Shown here: piece by piece, positions 22,519 through 32,287 of the stretch
How the letters are laid out: each line of letters begins with the position of its first letter
How positions within the stretch are numbered: the stretch's first letter is position 1
Assembly (NCBI RefSeq): GCF_040369795.1
Contig: NZ_AP028955.1
Location: 1,178,001-1,242,000, forward strand
Source of the DNA: Spiroplasma_E ixodetis_B
GTDB lineage: Bacteria; Bacillota_I; Bacilli_A; Mycoplasmatales; VBWQ01
DNA: 64,000 bases
Direction of reading: 5' to 3'
Notes under the pieces: model-generated
Databases searched by the model: none
What the model saw: the letters and a program-made list of their open reading frames with translations, nothing else
Told to the model about the DNA's origin: nothing
Made by a program: the position numbers and the translations under genes

Positions 22519-23730
22519 AATGATCCGATATCAAAAGCAGTAGATTTATTACTAGAAAATACTGAAGATTTAACAACAGTTTTTAAAGAGGGAGGTTTAT
22601 ATAAAGAATTAACAAAAAGATTAGTTGAAAAAATGTTGAATTCTGAAATTCAAAATTATTTAGGATATAAAAAAAATCAACATAATACTAGTGAAAATGC
22701 TCGCAATGGTATAAATTCAAAAAAATTAATAACCCAACAAGGTAAAATTGAGATTAATGTACCACGAGATCGTAATAGTAATTTTGAGCCAGTAATAGTT
22801 GCAAAAAGACAAAGAAGATTTGATGGTTTTGATCAACAAGTTCTTTCATTATATGTCAAAGGCATGACTTTATCAGATATTAGAATGCAGTTACAAGAGT
22901 TATATCATGGTGCTGATATTAGTGAAAGTGTTATTAGTCAAATTACTGATGATGTTATTGATGATGTTAAAGCATGACAAAATCGGCCATTAGAAATTGT
23001 TTATCCGATTGTTTATTTTGATTGTATAGTAGTTAAAGTACGACAAGATAAACGCATTATTAACAAATCAGTTTATATAGCACTAGGAGTTGATTTAGAA
23101 GGTAAAAAAGATATTTTAGGTTTATGAATTAGCGGAAATGAAGGTTCTAAGTTTTGATTATCTAATTTCACAGAAATGAAAAATCGAGTCTTAAATGATA
23201 TTCTTATTGCTTGTAGTGACAATTTAACAGGAATGTCAGAAGCAATACAATTAGTTTATTCTAAAACCGAACATCAATTATGCATAGTTCATCAAATTAG
23301 AAATAGTTTAAAATATGTTTCATACAAACATAGAAAATCACTAGTTACAGATTTAAAACCAATTTATAGTGCATGTAGTGAAGTACAAGCAATGCAGGCT
23401 TTAGAATCTTTTGAAAGTAAATGAAATAAAAAATATCCTCAAATTACTAAATCATTATATAAAAATTGAGATAATTTAATGGTTTTTATTAGTTATCCTG
23501 CAGAAATCAAAAGAGTGATTTATACAACAAATGCTATTGAATCTGTTAATATTCAATTACGAAAAGTTATTAGAAATAAAAAATTTTTTCCAAATGATAT
23601 GGCAGTTTTTAAAATATTTTACTTAGCAATTGAAAATATAACAAAAAAATGAACAATGCCGATTCAAAATTGAAATACAGCAATTGCTCATTTTATGATA
23701 AAATTTAAAGATGGAATTAATCTAAACTAG
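22513..23730 (+). CDS. IS256-family transposase, open frame with IS-derived start
   Basis: The only IS256 transposase frame here that is open to its natural stop (TAG 23728-23730); 405 residues with UGA as Trp. The first codons (ATG TCT) come from the terminal repeat of IS5-family copy 5 and join in frame to NDPISKAVDLLL, replacing about ten native residues. The Asp, Asp and Glu motifs (YFDCIVVKVR, IACSDNLTGM, TTNAIESVNI) are all present. The native ribosome-binding site is gone. The right end of the element is at about 23731-23768; the left end is lost, so it cannot move as a unit. Confidence 0.82.
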
Positions 23731-23768
23731 TAACTTTGTAAAAAGATACACAGATTTTTAAAAAGCCT

Positions 23769-24069
23769 CTTCAAATTTTTGAATCATATGTAAAAAATAT
23801 ACTAATTCCAGTATTAAAGCGTGGACAAATTATAGTTTTAGATAATGCAACGTTTCATAAATCTAAATTAACACAACAATTAATTGAAAATGCTGGATGC
23901 AAACTATTATTTCTTCCGCCATATTCTCCTAATTTAAATCCAATTGAACATTTTTGATTTGCTATAAAACATAATATAAGAAAAATATTACCAAATTATT
24001 GACCAAATATTAAAAAAACTATTGATTTTGTTTTTCAAGATATGAGTAAACATTACTTTAGTTAGCTAT
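23769..24069 (+). pseudogene. IS630-family transposase, C-terminal fragment
   Basis: From FESYVKNILIPVLKRG through VLDNATFHKS and LNPIEHFWFAIK to TAG 24063-24065 and the terminal repeat. The 5' part was removed by the IS256 insertion. Confidence 0.85.
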
Positions 24070-24667
24070 ATAATTTGAAATTATATATGACTTTTTTAAT
24101 AAAAAAATTGTTGATATTTTTGCTGATAATGGAAAAGTACATGATTTTCAAATATTAAAAAATTCAAATCTTGAATTTTCAGAAAAAACAATAATTATTG
24201 GTGATTTGGGATATCAAGGAATACAAAATATTTATAAAAATACTATATTACCAATTAAAAAAACTAAAAATAAAAAATTAACTAAACAAGAAAAAATCTA
24301 CAATAAAATTATTTCAAAAATTAGAATTAAAGTTGAACATGTTTTTGCTTGATTAAAAAGATTCAAAATTTTAATAAATAAATGTAGAAAAATTATATTT
24401 AGACTTATGTACTTAAGATTTAACTTACTTTGTGAAATTTTTAATAAAACAAAACCATTAAAATAAAAAAATATTTTTAATATTTTTTTAAAAATTTAAA
24501 TTTTTATCAAGTTAATATAAAAATAAGATTAACAATTTTTGTGTTTGAAATATAAATTTATTTTTAAAGTATTTTTTTAAAAATATTAACTTCTATAATT
24601 ATTAACGCTAAAAAATTTACAAATATTATTATTGACAATTGATTAAATTTATTTACGGAATATTTCT
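24070..24667 (+). mobile_element. IS5-family element, 5'-truncated
   Basis: Carries only the second transposase frame (from about YDFFNKKIVDIFADNG to the stop at 24464-24466) and the 3' end. The right terminal repeat is mutated (ATATTTCT instead of ATATGTCT). The next 200 bp (24668-24867) hold no gene. Confidence 0.85.
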
Positions 24668-24867
24668 AAAATAAAACAAAAATTAAATCAAAAAAATCAA
24701 TTAATTTATAGGATAGGTAATTTTTAATTTCATTAAATTGTGGAAAACTATTTTTATTTTAAATTTTTGTATTAAAATAAGTGTTATTTAATAAATATAA
24801 ATCTTATTTAATTATTGATAAAAGCATGTTAAAATTGTAAAGAATTATATTATAGAAGAGGATAAGT

Positions 24868-25323
24868 ATGGAAATTAAAAACCAAGAAGTTAATTTTGAA
24901 AATAATAGTGAAGATACATTTCCAAGAACTAAGTTTTTTCTAAGTGTTGGTTATTTAATAATACAAGTATTAATTCCAGGAATTATTCTTTTTTTTACTA
25001 CTAGTACTGATTTTACTTTTACTTTTAAATTGCCTTTTTGAATAATGGTACTTTCTAGTTTAAGTTTAATTATATTTACTTTTATTATAACATTTATTAC
25101 ATATAAGTTAAAATTACATCAATTAGATCAATTTACATATAGTATTTCATTTGCTTTTGTTTTATCATTATTTTATTTGTCAGGATACTTTTTAACTCCT
25201 CAACAAATTTTAATACGTTTTATTATTTCAATCGCTGGTGCTGTTATTGGTATTTTTTTAACGAGTATTATTTTATTATTAGTATTAAGAAAAAAACAAA
25301 AAAAATCATATATTAAAATATAA
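24868..25323 (+). CDS. Small multi-pass membrane protein
   Basis: A 151-residue protein with a hydrophilic N-terminus (about 25 residues) and four predicted membrane helices (about residues 30-50, 58-80, 90-110 and 118-142), ending in a Lys-rich tail. AGAGGAT precedes the ATG, one UGA Trp is used, and a terminator follows. I do not recognise a family. It stands alone between IS blocks and is intact. Confidence 0.75.
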
Positions 25324-25358
25324 TAAGTGATATAAATCTAAAAAAATAAAACGAAAAG

Positions 25359-25389
25359 AAGGTGCGTAATATATGTTGCGCACCTTTTT
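25359..25389 (+). terminator. Rho-independent terminator
   Basis: Stem AAGGTGCG / CGCACCTT followed by TTTTA, about 35 bp after the membrane protein gene. Confidence 0.8.
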
Positions 25390-26395
25390 AAGTATGTGTT
25401 TTTTATTTACTATAGCTAAATAAAGTAATGTTTACTCATAAATAATGTAAAATAATAATATGTAATTTAAACATTTTTTGAATTTAAAAGTACAATTCAG
25501 CAATATTTAAAATAGATTAGGAAGATTAAATTATGTCAAAACCATACAGTGAAGACTTACGAAGAAAAGTAATAGAAGCCTATGAAAGTAAAAACATGAA
25601 AATTAAAGAAATTTGTAAAGTGTTCAATATTACTAGAAAGACTTTTTTCTTATGAAGAAAAAGAAAAAAAGAAACTGGGAATATAAAACCAATTTTGAAT
25701 TATCAAAAAGGACATAGCCACAAAATAAAGGATTTAGATGAATTAAAAAATTATTTAGAGCAAAATAAAGATGTTACAGTTCAAAAAGTAATTGAAAAAT
25801 TTGGTGATATGACTAAAGAAACAGTTTATAACTATTTCAAAAAACTAAATTATACATATAAAAAAACTTTTTTATATGAACAAAGAGATAAAAATAAACA
25901 AGAATATTTTTTAAAAGAAATAGCTAAGATAATGAATGAAGATTTAGTATATATTGATGAATCTGGAATTGATGATAATGAATTTTATAAATATGGTTGA
26001 TCTGAAAAAGGTAAAAGATTAGTTGATAATAAACCCCGCATATAAAATAAAAAGAATGAGTATAATTGGTTCACTAAATAAAGGTAAATTAAAAGCCCTA
26101 TGAGCATTTGAAGGACATTGCAACAGTAAAATTTTTGAATCATATGTAAAAAATATACTAATTACAGTATTAAAGCTTGGACAAATTATAGTTTTAGATA
26201 ATGCAACGTTTCATAAATCTAAATTAACACAACAATTAATTGAAAATGCTGGATGCAAACTATTATTTCTTCCACCATATTCTCCTAATTTAAATCCAAT
26301 TGAACATTTTTGATTTGCTATAAAACATAATATAAGAAAAATATTACCAAATTATTGGCCAAATATTAAAAAAGCGATTGATTTTGTTTTTCAAT

Positions 26396-27548
26396 AGACA
26401 TATTCCGTAAATAAATTTAATCAATTGTCAATAATAATATTTATAAATTTTTTAGTGTTAATAATTATAGAAGTTAATATTTTTGAAAAAATACTTTAAA
26501 AATAAATTTATATTTCAAACACAAAAATTGTTAATATTATTTTTATATTAACTTGATAAAAATTTAAATTTTTAAAAAAATATTTTTAATATTTTTTTAT
26601 TTTAATGGTTTTGTTTTATTAAAAATTTCACAAAGTAAGTTAAATATTAAGTACATAAGTCTAAATATACTTTTTCTACATTTATTTATTAAAATTTTGA
26701 ATCTTTTTAATCAAGCAAAAACATGTTCAACTTTAATTCTAATTTTTGAAATAATTTTATTGTAGATTTTTTCTTGTTTAGTTAATTTTTTATTTTTAGT
26801 TTTTTTAATTGGTAATATAGTATTTTTATAAATATTTTGTATTCCTTGATATCCCAAATCACCAATAATTATTGTTTTTTCTGAAAATTCAAGATTTGAA
26901 TTTTTTAATATTTGAAAATCATGTACTTTTCCATTATCAGCAAAAATATCAACAATTTTTTTATTAAAAAAGTCATATATAATTTGAAATTTTATAGAAA
27001 ACATTCAACTTTTACCAGAAAAATATTCTAACTGTAGTTTTTTTTTAGTTGGTCTTTCAATTTCAATTTCAGTTGAATCAATTAAATAAAATTGAAATTC
27101 ATTTAAATCTTCTTGTTTTTTCTCAATTTTTGATTTATATTTTGTTTTTAAAAAATGATAATCTTTGTCATCACTAAGTTTATTTTCTACTCAAGTAATA
27201 TTTCGAAAAGAACTTGATGCACTCATTTTATATTTAATACTCATTTGGAAAAAAGTATAATATTCTTTTCAGTATACTAAAGTCATCATCAATCTTTCTT
27301 CAACTGAAAGTTTATATTTTCTACCTTTAGTTTTTTTTAAATTTTCTATTTCAATTAATTTTGTTAACATTTCATCAAAACGAAAACGTTTTATACCAAA
27401 ATATCTATAAAATTGTTCATTTTTTAATTTTTTTAAATTTTCAAAATTCATTTTTATCAACACCTTATTAATTTATTAATAAAGAAATTATAAAATAAAT
27501 TTTAAATTATTAATTGACTTTTAAAAAATTTATTTACGCAATATGTCT
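26396..27548 (-). mobile_element. IS5-family element, copy 6
   Basis: A 1153-bp copy inside IS630, with the same target element on both sides. The flanking triplets are AAT and ATT, one base apart. One base of the right terminal repeat is changed (ACGCAATATG). Confidence 0.88.
26597..27451 (-). CDS. IS5-family transposase, single fused frame
   Basis: In this copy the A-run that separates the two frames is 9 long, so the two halves form one uninterrupted 284-residue frame with no need for frameshifting. It has the helix-turn-helix segment LSVEERLMMTLVYW, first Asp in LIDSTEIEIERP, second Asp in IIGDLGYQG and Glu in KVEHVFAWLKR. The ATG at 27451 follows AAGGTGTTGATAAAA. Arg replaces His in KRFRFDEM. 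The product would be made constitutively rather than at the low level of the slippage-dependent copies. Confidence 0.88.
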
Positions 27549-27590
27549 ATTATATGAGTAAACATTACTTTAGTTAGCTATATATAAAAA

Positions 27591-28871
27591 TTATTCAATA
27601 TCTAATTCTCATACATTTGTAATCGTTCCAGCAAATAGTTTTTTGTCAACTATTAATGATGAATATACTGAAGCATTTAATTCATATTTGTTTTTTACTT
27701 GACTAAAACTTGAATCAAGTTCATAAACATTATTATTAGTGGTGGAATATATTTTGTTATTTAAATCTTCTATTGATAAAGAAATAATTTTACCATGTTT
27801 CAAATTAATTTTTTCTGTTATTTCATTTTTGATTAAATCATACTGATAAATTTTGTCTTCTGTTGCTAATATTAATTCGGTATCAGATAGTGCTTTAATA
27901 TCAAAAATAATATTACTTTTATTTTTAAAATCATATTTTAATTTATGGGTTTTAGTTTCTAAATCAATTTCTCATAATTTTCCTTCACTAGTGCCAGCGT
28001 ATATTTTATTTTTTGTAACTTTAACTAGGACATTTACATCACTTCAATCGTCAAAACGATATTTTTTAGTATTACTAGTATTAATATCTAATTCATAAAC
28101 ATTACCATAACCAGTACCAACATATAAATTATTTTTTGAACCTTCAATTAAAGTTTTAGAATCACGCTTATCACCAAATCCAGTGAATTTCTTTTCTGCA
28201 GTTTCGGTTTCTAAATCAATTTCTCAAATTGTATTTTTTATCGTACCAACATATACTTTACAATTTGATGCTTTAATTAAACTATTTATACGTTCTTCAT
28301 TTAATTGATATTTATTGATTTTTGTATTATTAGTAAAATCAATTTCTCAAATATTTTCGTTTTCTGTTGCAGCAAATATTATACTATATGAGATTTGAAG
28401 AAATTTATTTATTTTTCCATCATTTAATTCATATTTATTAGAAATTTGGCCTTCACCTATGATAATTGTTAAATTAGTAGTTAATTTTTAAATGAATCAT
28501 AATTATAATTAATTTTTGCATTAATAGAACCACTAACTGTGAAGTCTTCATCTTTTAAATCAATTTCTTTATTATTAGTAATTTTGTTTAATGAAAATAA
28601 ATTATTATTAAAATTTTTTTTGATTAATTTCATCTAATGAATTTTTAATAAAGTCTGAACTAATGTTTGTTTTTAATTCATCTATAGCACTATTAATTAT
28701 AATATTATCAAGTGAATAATTAGTTTGATTAATTGCATTTACTATTTTTTGATCATTATTTTTTTGTTTTTCTTTTATTGCATATGATGCAATACTTAAA
28801 GACATTGGTAATACAATAGTTAATACACCAACTGTTGCTAGCATTTTTTTGTAACTTAATTTTCTTTTCAT
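27591..28871 (-). pseudogene. Secreted repeat protein (beta-propeller-like), two frameshifts
   Basis: ATG 28871 follows GGAGCGGCGAAAG and gives a signal-like N-terminus (MKRKLSYKKMLATVGVLTIV) without a lipobox Cys. The first frame breaks in an A-run near 28612 and again near 28488. After that the frame is open for almost 300 residues and consists of repeats of about 45 residues, each with a K/N-x-Y-x-G/A-T strand and a W/Y-E-L/I-D end (for example NLYVGTGYGNVYELD, KIYAGTSEGKLWEID). Such spacing resembles propeller blades. It stops at TAA 27591. The function is unknown; homopolymer frameshifts suggest recent inactivation, phase variation or sequencing error. Confidence 0.6.
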
Positions 28872-28925
28872 CTTTCGCCGCTCCAAAGAGTTATTATATT
28901 GTTTTTCTGTTTGAATTTCAATACT

Positions 28926-28985
28926 TAAAAAGGAATGAGTTAAATTGAATATCGATTATATTTTCATTCCTAAATAATTTTTTAA
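28926..28985 (-). terminator. Stem-loop terminator
   Basis: AGGAATGA / TCATTCCT stem with an inner AT-rich pairing around ATCGAT and a T-run on the minus strand. It follows the pseudogene at 29108-29468. Confidence 0.5.
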
Positions 28986-29107
28986 TGTTTTAATTTACTA
29001 TTGATCAGTTTACATTAGTTTTAATTTATTTTGTTTTCTTGAATATTTTTTTTGTGAATTTAGTGAATTTGCTTCTTTTTTTATTGAAGAAAAATCTTGA
29101 ATCTTAT

Positions 29108-29468
29108 TTACTTTTTTATTGATTTTATATAACTACTGCCTTTATCAACAATATATTTGCCACCTTTAGCAATTACAATACCACCAGCAGTTGCTCATTA
29201 ATGATGCTTCTGGATTTAATACTGCATTTAATACACCAGCACCAGTACCACAAATTAATGATGTTCAAACTTTAGTTTTATTTTTATCTTTATTTTTTAC
29301 AGCTCTTTTAATTTGATAACCTGCTATTCCTCCGGCTGCAGCACCAATCGCAATGTTGGTAACAGGCACTGGATTTGTTCATGAAAGACCGTCAATTGCT
29401 CCTAATCCAGCACCAAACAACGGTAAATAATCAATTGTTTCGTTAATGATATTTTTATCTTTAACCAT
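29108..29468 (-). pseudogene. Glycine-rich membrane protein, frameshifted
   Basis: Starts MVKDKNIINETIDYLPLFGA and has glycine-zipper-like segments (GAGLGAIDGL, IAIGAAAGGIAGYQIK, CGTGAGVLNAVLN). Near 29197 the frame shifts; the continuation in another frame reads ATAGGIVIAKGGKYIVDKGS and ends at 29108-29110. AGGAAG precedes the ATG. I do not recognise the family; short glycine-zipper proteins like this occur in toxin-antitoxin, phage and secretion contexts, and none of these can be chosen from the sequence. Confidence 0.5.
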
Positions 29469-29499
29469 CTCTTTTAATCTTCCTTTCTAAAAATAAAAA

Positions 29500-29536
29500 A
29501 ACTCATTTACTTTTGAATAAGTAATGAGTTAAAAAC
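29500..29536. terminator. Stem-loop between the glycine-rich pseudogene and the rplU promoter
   Basis: ACTCATTTAC / GTAATGAGTT with A/T runs on both sides. The remaining gene-free stretch to 29700 is A/T-rich and shows nothing else. Confidence 0.4.
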
Positions 29537-29718
29537 TTATATTAATTTTAGAAAAATAATATCATAATTTCAATAATAATTATAAAAAAAATATTAATTA
29601 CATAATCTAGTGTAGATATAATTATAGTTACATTAATTATTTAAATATTAAAGATATAATTTTTTTCTTTTTTAGTAATTTTTATATTTAAATTATGTGT
29701 ATAATTACTAATTTTGTA

Positions 29719-29746
29719 TTGCTTTTAATAAAAAATACTTTATAAT
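29719..29746 (+). promoter_or_regulatory. Promoter of rplU-prp-rpmA
   Basis: TTGCTT (29719-29724), 16-bp spacer, TATAAT (29741-29746), about 100 bp upstream of rplU. Confidence 0.7.
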
Positions 29747-29752
29747 ATTTAA

Positions 29753-29835
29753 GACTGTTTATGCAGTTTCAACCGCTCTACTTTAGGTTAACAAGTGATT
29801 TATTTCACCTATAAGGCGAGTCTAAACTGGAGGTA
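29753..29835 (+). ncRNA. Probable ribosomal protein L21 leader
   Basis: The roughly 80-nt leader between the promoter and rplU is markedly more GC-rich than its surroundings (CAACCGCTCTACTTTAGGTT, AAGTGATTTATTTCACCT, AAGGCGAGTC) and contains a short hairpin, AAGTGA-TTTAT-TCACCT. Firmicute rplU genes carry a conserved L21 leader that controls expression. I infer this by position and structure; a covariance search is the needed check. Confidence 0.5.
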
Positions 29836-29844
29836 ATAAGAAAA

Positions 29845-30450
29845 ATGTTTGTGGTTATTCAAACAGGAGGAAAACAAATTAACGTTTCCTATGATCAAGA
29901 GATTTTTGTTGAAAAACTTGTTGGCAAAGCTAAAGATAAGATTATTTTTGACAAAATATTGATGATTGATCAACAATTCGGTAACCCTTTCCTAAAAGGT
30001 GCTGAAGTTCATGGTAAGATTATTAAACAAGATAAATCAAAAAAGATTCGAGTGTTTAAATATAAACCTAAGAAAAATTCAAAAACAATGTATGGACACC
30101 GTCAGCCATATACAAAAGTATTAATTACTGATATCTTACTTGGTGGTAAAAGTCTTGTTGATAAGAAGACTGAACAATCAAAATCAGTAATTAAAGATGA
30201 AGTAAAAAAAGAAGTAATTTCTGAAGTAGTAACTCCTATTATTAAAGAGCCAAAATCAGTAGTTAGTAAAGTAAAAAAAGAACTTACAAAAGAAAAAGTT
30301 GTTAAAACTAAATCAGTTGTTAAGGATAATATTACAGAGCCAGATAACACTAAAACTGTTGTTAGTGAAGGAAATTTAAAAACTATTTTTGATCATAAAA
30401 ATATGACTGTTAAAGTTGTTAAAGATGATGATGAAAATAATAAAAAATAA
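29845..30450 (+). CDS. rplU: 50S ribosomal protein L21 with long C-terminal extension
   Basis: Residues 1-105 are a normal L21 (MFVVIQTGGKQINVSYDQ, HGKIIKQDKSKKIRVFKYKPKKN, GHRQPYTKVLI), which binds 23S rRNA and neighbours L20. The remaining ~95 residues are a Lys/Val/Glu-rich low-complexity tail unlike bacterial L21, which ends near residue 103. A GGAGGT site lies 10 nt upstream of the ATG. It is the first gene of the rplU-prp-rpmA operon, in the order typical of Firmicutes. Confidence 0.95.
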   Translation: MFVVIQTGGKQINVSYDQEIFVEKLVGKAKDKIIFDKILMIDQQFGNPFLKGAEVHGKIIKQDKSKKIRVFKYKPKKNSKTMYGHRQPYTKVLITDILLGGKSLVDKKTEQSKSVIKDEVKKEVISEVVTPIIKEPKSVVSKVKKELTKEKVVKTKSVVKDNITEPDNTKTVVSEGNLKTIFDHKNMTVKVVKDDDENNKK

Positions 30451-30469
30451 TTTAAGGTAATATTAAATT

Positions 30470-30781
30470 ATGGTTAAAGTTACTTATAATTACCAAAATA
30501 GTGACATTGTAGAAGTTATAATTACTGGTCATGCTAATTTTTCAAAAATTGGAAATGATATTGTTTGTGCAGGCATTTCAGCCATTGTTATTGGTACATT
30601 AAATGCACTTCTTGAACTTGATAATAATCAAGTTCAAGTAATTAATAATACTGCTGGATTAGTTAAACTTAAAGTTGCTAGTTTCACTAATAATAGTCAA
30701 ATCATTTTAAAAACAATGCTTTGACAATTAAAAACTATTAAAGAACAATATCCAAAATATATTAACATAAAGGAGGTGTAA
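30470..30781 (+). CDS. prp: Ribosomal-processing cysteine protease Prp
   Basis: Prp removes the N-terminal extension of L27 in Firmicutes and relatives. The 103-residue product (one UGA Trp near the end) has the catalytic His in ITGHANFSKIGNDI and the catalytic Cys in VCAGISAIVIGTLNALLE, spaced as in the family (formerly YsxB). It lies between rplU and rpmA, and its stop overlaps the rpmA ribosome-binding site (AGGAGGTGTAATT), so rpmA is translationally linked. Confidence 0.93.
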
Positions 30782-30783
30782 TT

Positions 30784-31071
30784 ATGTTTTATAAATTAAA
30801 TTTACAATTATTTGCTTCAAAAAAAGGAGTGGGTTCAACTCGTAATGGTCGTGATTCACATTCTAAACGTTTAGGCGCTAAAATTGGTGATGGACAAAGT
30901 TTAAAAGAGGGAACAATTATTTATCGTCAACGCGGAACTAAAATTCACCCTGGTGAAAATGTAGGACGTGGTGGCGATGATACCTTATTTGCTTTAAAAT
31001 CAGGAATTGTTAAGTATACTATTTTTAAAAAAAATAAAACACGAGTTTCAGTTATACTTGATAAAAAGTAA
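30784..31071 (+). CDS. rpmA: 50S ribosomal protein L27, Prp-cleaved precursor
   Basis: L27 reaches the peptidyl-transferase centre through its N-terminus. The 95-residue product begins MFYKLNLQLFASKKGVGSTR: LNLQLF/ASKKG is the Prp cleavage site, and removal of the first nine or so residues gives the mature A-S-K-K-G start. The conserved body (GRDSHSKRLGAKIGDGQ, IYRQRGTKIHPGENVGRGGD) is complete. Confidence 0.97.
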   Translation: MFYKLNLQLFASKKGVGSTRNGRDSHSKRLGAKIGDGQSLKEGTIIYRQRGTKIHPGENVGRGGDDTLFALKSGIVKYTIFKKNKTRVSVILDKK

Positions 31072-31089
31072 AAATAAATTTTTAATAAT

Positions 31090-31133
31090 AAAAACCTATT
31101 TTCAATGCTATCATATTTTGAAGATAGGTTTTG
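31090..31133 (+). terminator. Terminator after rpmA
   Basis: AAAACCTATTTTCAA pairs with TTTGAAGATAGGTTTT (one or two mismatches), followed by a T-rich tract, 20 bp past the rpmA stop. Confidence 0.75.
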
Positions 31134-31173
31134 TTTGTTTATTTTATGTTTAATGATATGATAGGAGAAAATA

Positions 31174-31633
31174 ATGAAACATATTACTTTAATAATTACT
31201 GGTAGTATTGAAGCAAACAAAGCATTAATTTTATTAAAACAATTAAAAAAAGAATTCTTAGTTGATATTATTTGTACTAAAAGTTCTTTACATTTTCTAG
31301 AAGATAAAACATTTTCTTATTATTCTGAAATGTTTGAACAAGAATCATGTGTTAAAGGAGATTTAATTACTCATACTAATTTAGCAATTAAAACAAATTT
31401 AATTGTTGTTTATCCCGCTACTATGAGTTTTATTAGTAAAGCAAATTTAGCAATTGCTGATAGTTTATCATTATCAGTATTTTTTGCTTCCAAAGCAGAA
31501 AAGATATTATTTCCAACAATGAATCATAATATGTATCACAATCAAAGTTTTCAAAAAAAATTTATTAGAATTATCTAATTTTGAAAATATTACTATTATT
31601 CCTCCAGATTCAGGAATGTTAGCCTTTAAGATG
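31174..31633 (+). pseudogene. CoaC-like flavoprotein (phosphopantothenoylcysteine decarboxylase), broken
   Basis: The start follows ATAGGAGAAAATA. Residues match the flavoprotein/Dfp fold: LIITGSIEANKALILLKQLK (FMN-binding start), VVYPATMSFISKANLAIADS and FPTMNHNMYHNQSF. An A8 run at 31554-31561 shifts the frame; dropping one A restores FQKNLLELSNFENITIIPPD and SGMLAFKM. The gene then ends at the IS3 end at 31634. With coaX at 18.2 kb it would belong to CoA synthesis, but this copy appears dead. Confidence 0.75.
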
Positions 31634-32287
31634 TGGAATGGCAACTTTTTTTAGGACTGTTTTTTGGTAGAAATTTGTGCTTGGTGTTTTATGGGGGTTA
31701 AGTAGTTTAGAGTGCTGTGGATTCTTATGTTGTTGTATCAATTGATATAATCAAATAATTCTAATTTTAATTGGATTAATGATGTAAAATTTTTATCATT
31801 AATAAATTCTGTTTTGAAAGTTTTGAAAGTTGCTTCAGCAACAGCGTTATCATAAAGACAACCTTTTTTGCTTAAAGAGCGGGTAATATTGAAGGCTAAT
31901 AAAAGTTTATCAATATTTTTATTATTAAATTCATTACCGCGATCGCTATGAAATATTTGAATATCTTTTAAACAACGATTTGAGCACATAAATGCTTGAT
32001 ATACTAATGATGCATCTTTTTTAGTACCTACACTATGTCCAATAATTTCGCGATTTTACAGGTCGATTAATAAGCAAATATAGTTTCATTTATCATTAAC
32101 TTGAACATAATTTAAATCACTAACAATAACTTCATTTTTAAGCATATTATTAAAGTCTCTATTAACGAGATTAGTAATTTGACTATCATTCACTTTATTA
32201 TGATAATTTTTGTATGATAATTTATTGTATTTTGATATTAAATTATGGTAATGTTTAGTAATCTGTGTAACTTACAAAAATAACTAT

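Larger units (their letters stand above)
25533..27577 (+). pseudogene. IS630-family transposase, frameshifted and interrupted
   Basis: Starts MSKPYSEDLRRKVIEAYE. An extra C in AAACCCCGCA (26031-26040) shifts the frame and gives a stop three codons later; the natural frame resumes after it. The IS5-family insertion separates the last eight codons (tail at 27549-27577). Confidence 0.85.
25413..27586 (+). mobile_element. IS630-family element split by IS5-family copy 6
   Basis: The left end (TAGCTAAATAAAGTAATG) is at 25413, the body runs to 26395, and the last 38 bp resume at 27549-27586. The interruption is the IS5-family element at 26396-27548. Confidence 0.85.

Noticed and set aside
30102..30350. 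Minus-strand frame inside rplU
   Set aside because: It is the reverse of the Lys/Val-rich L21 tail, without a start signal.
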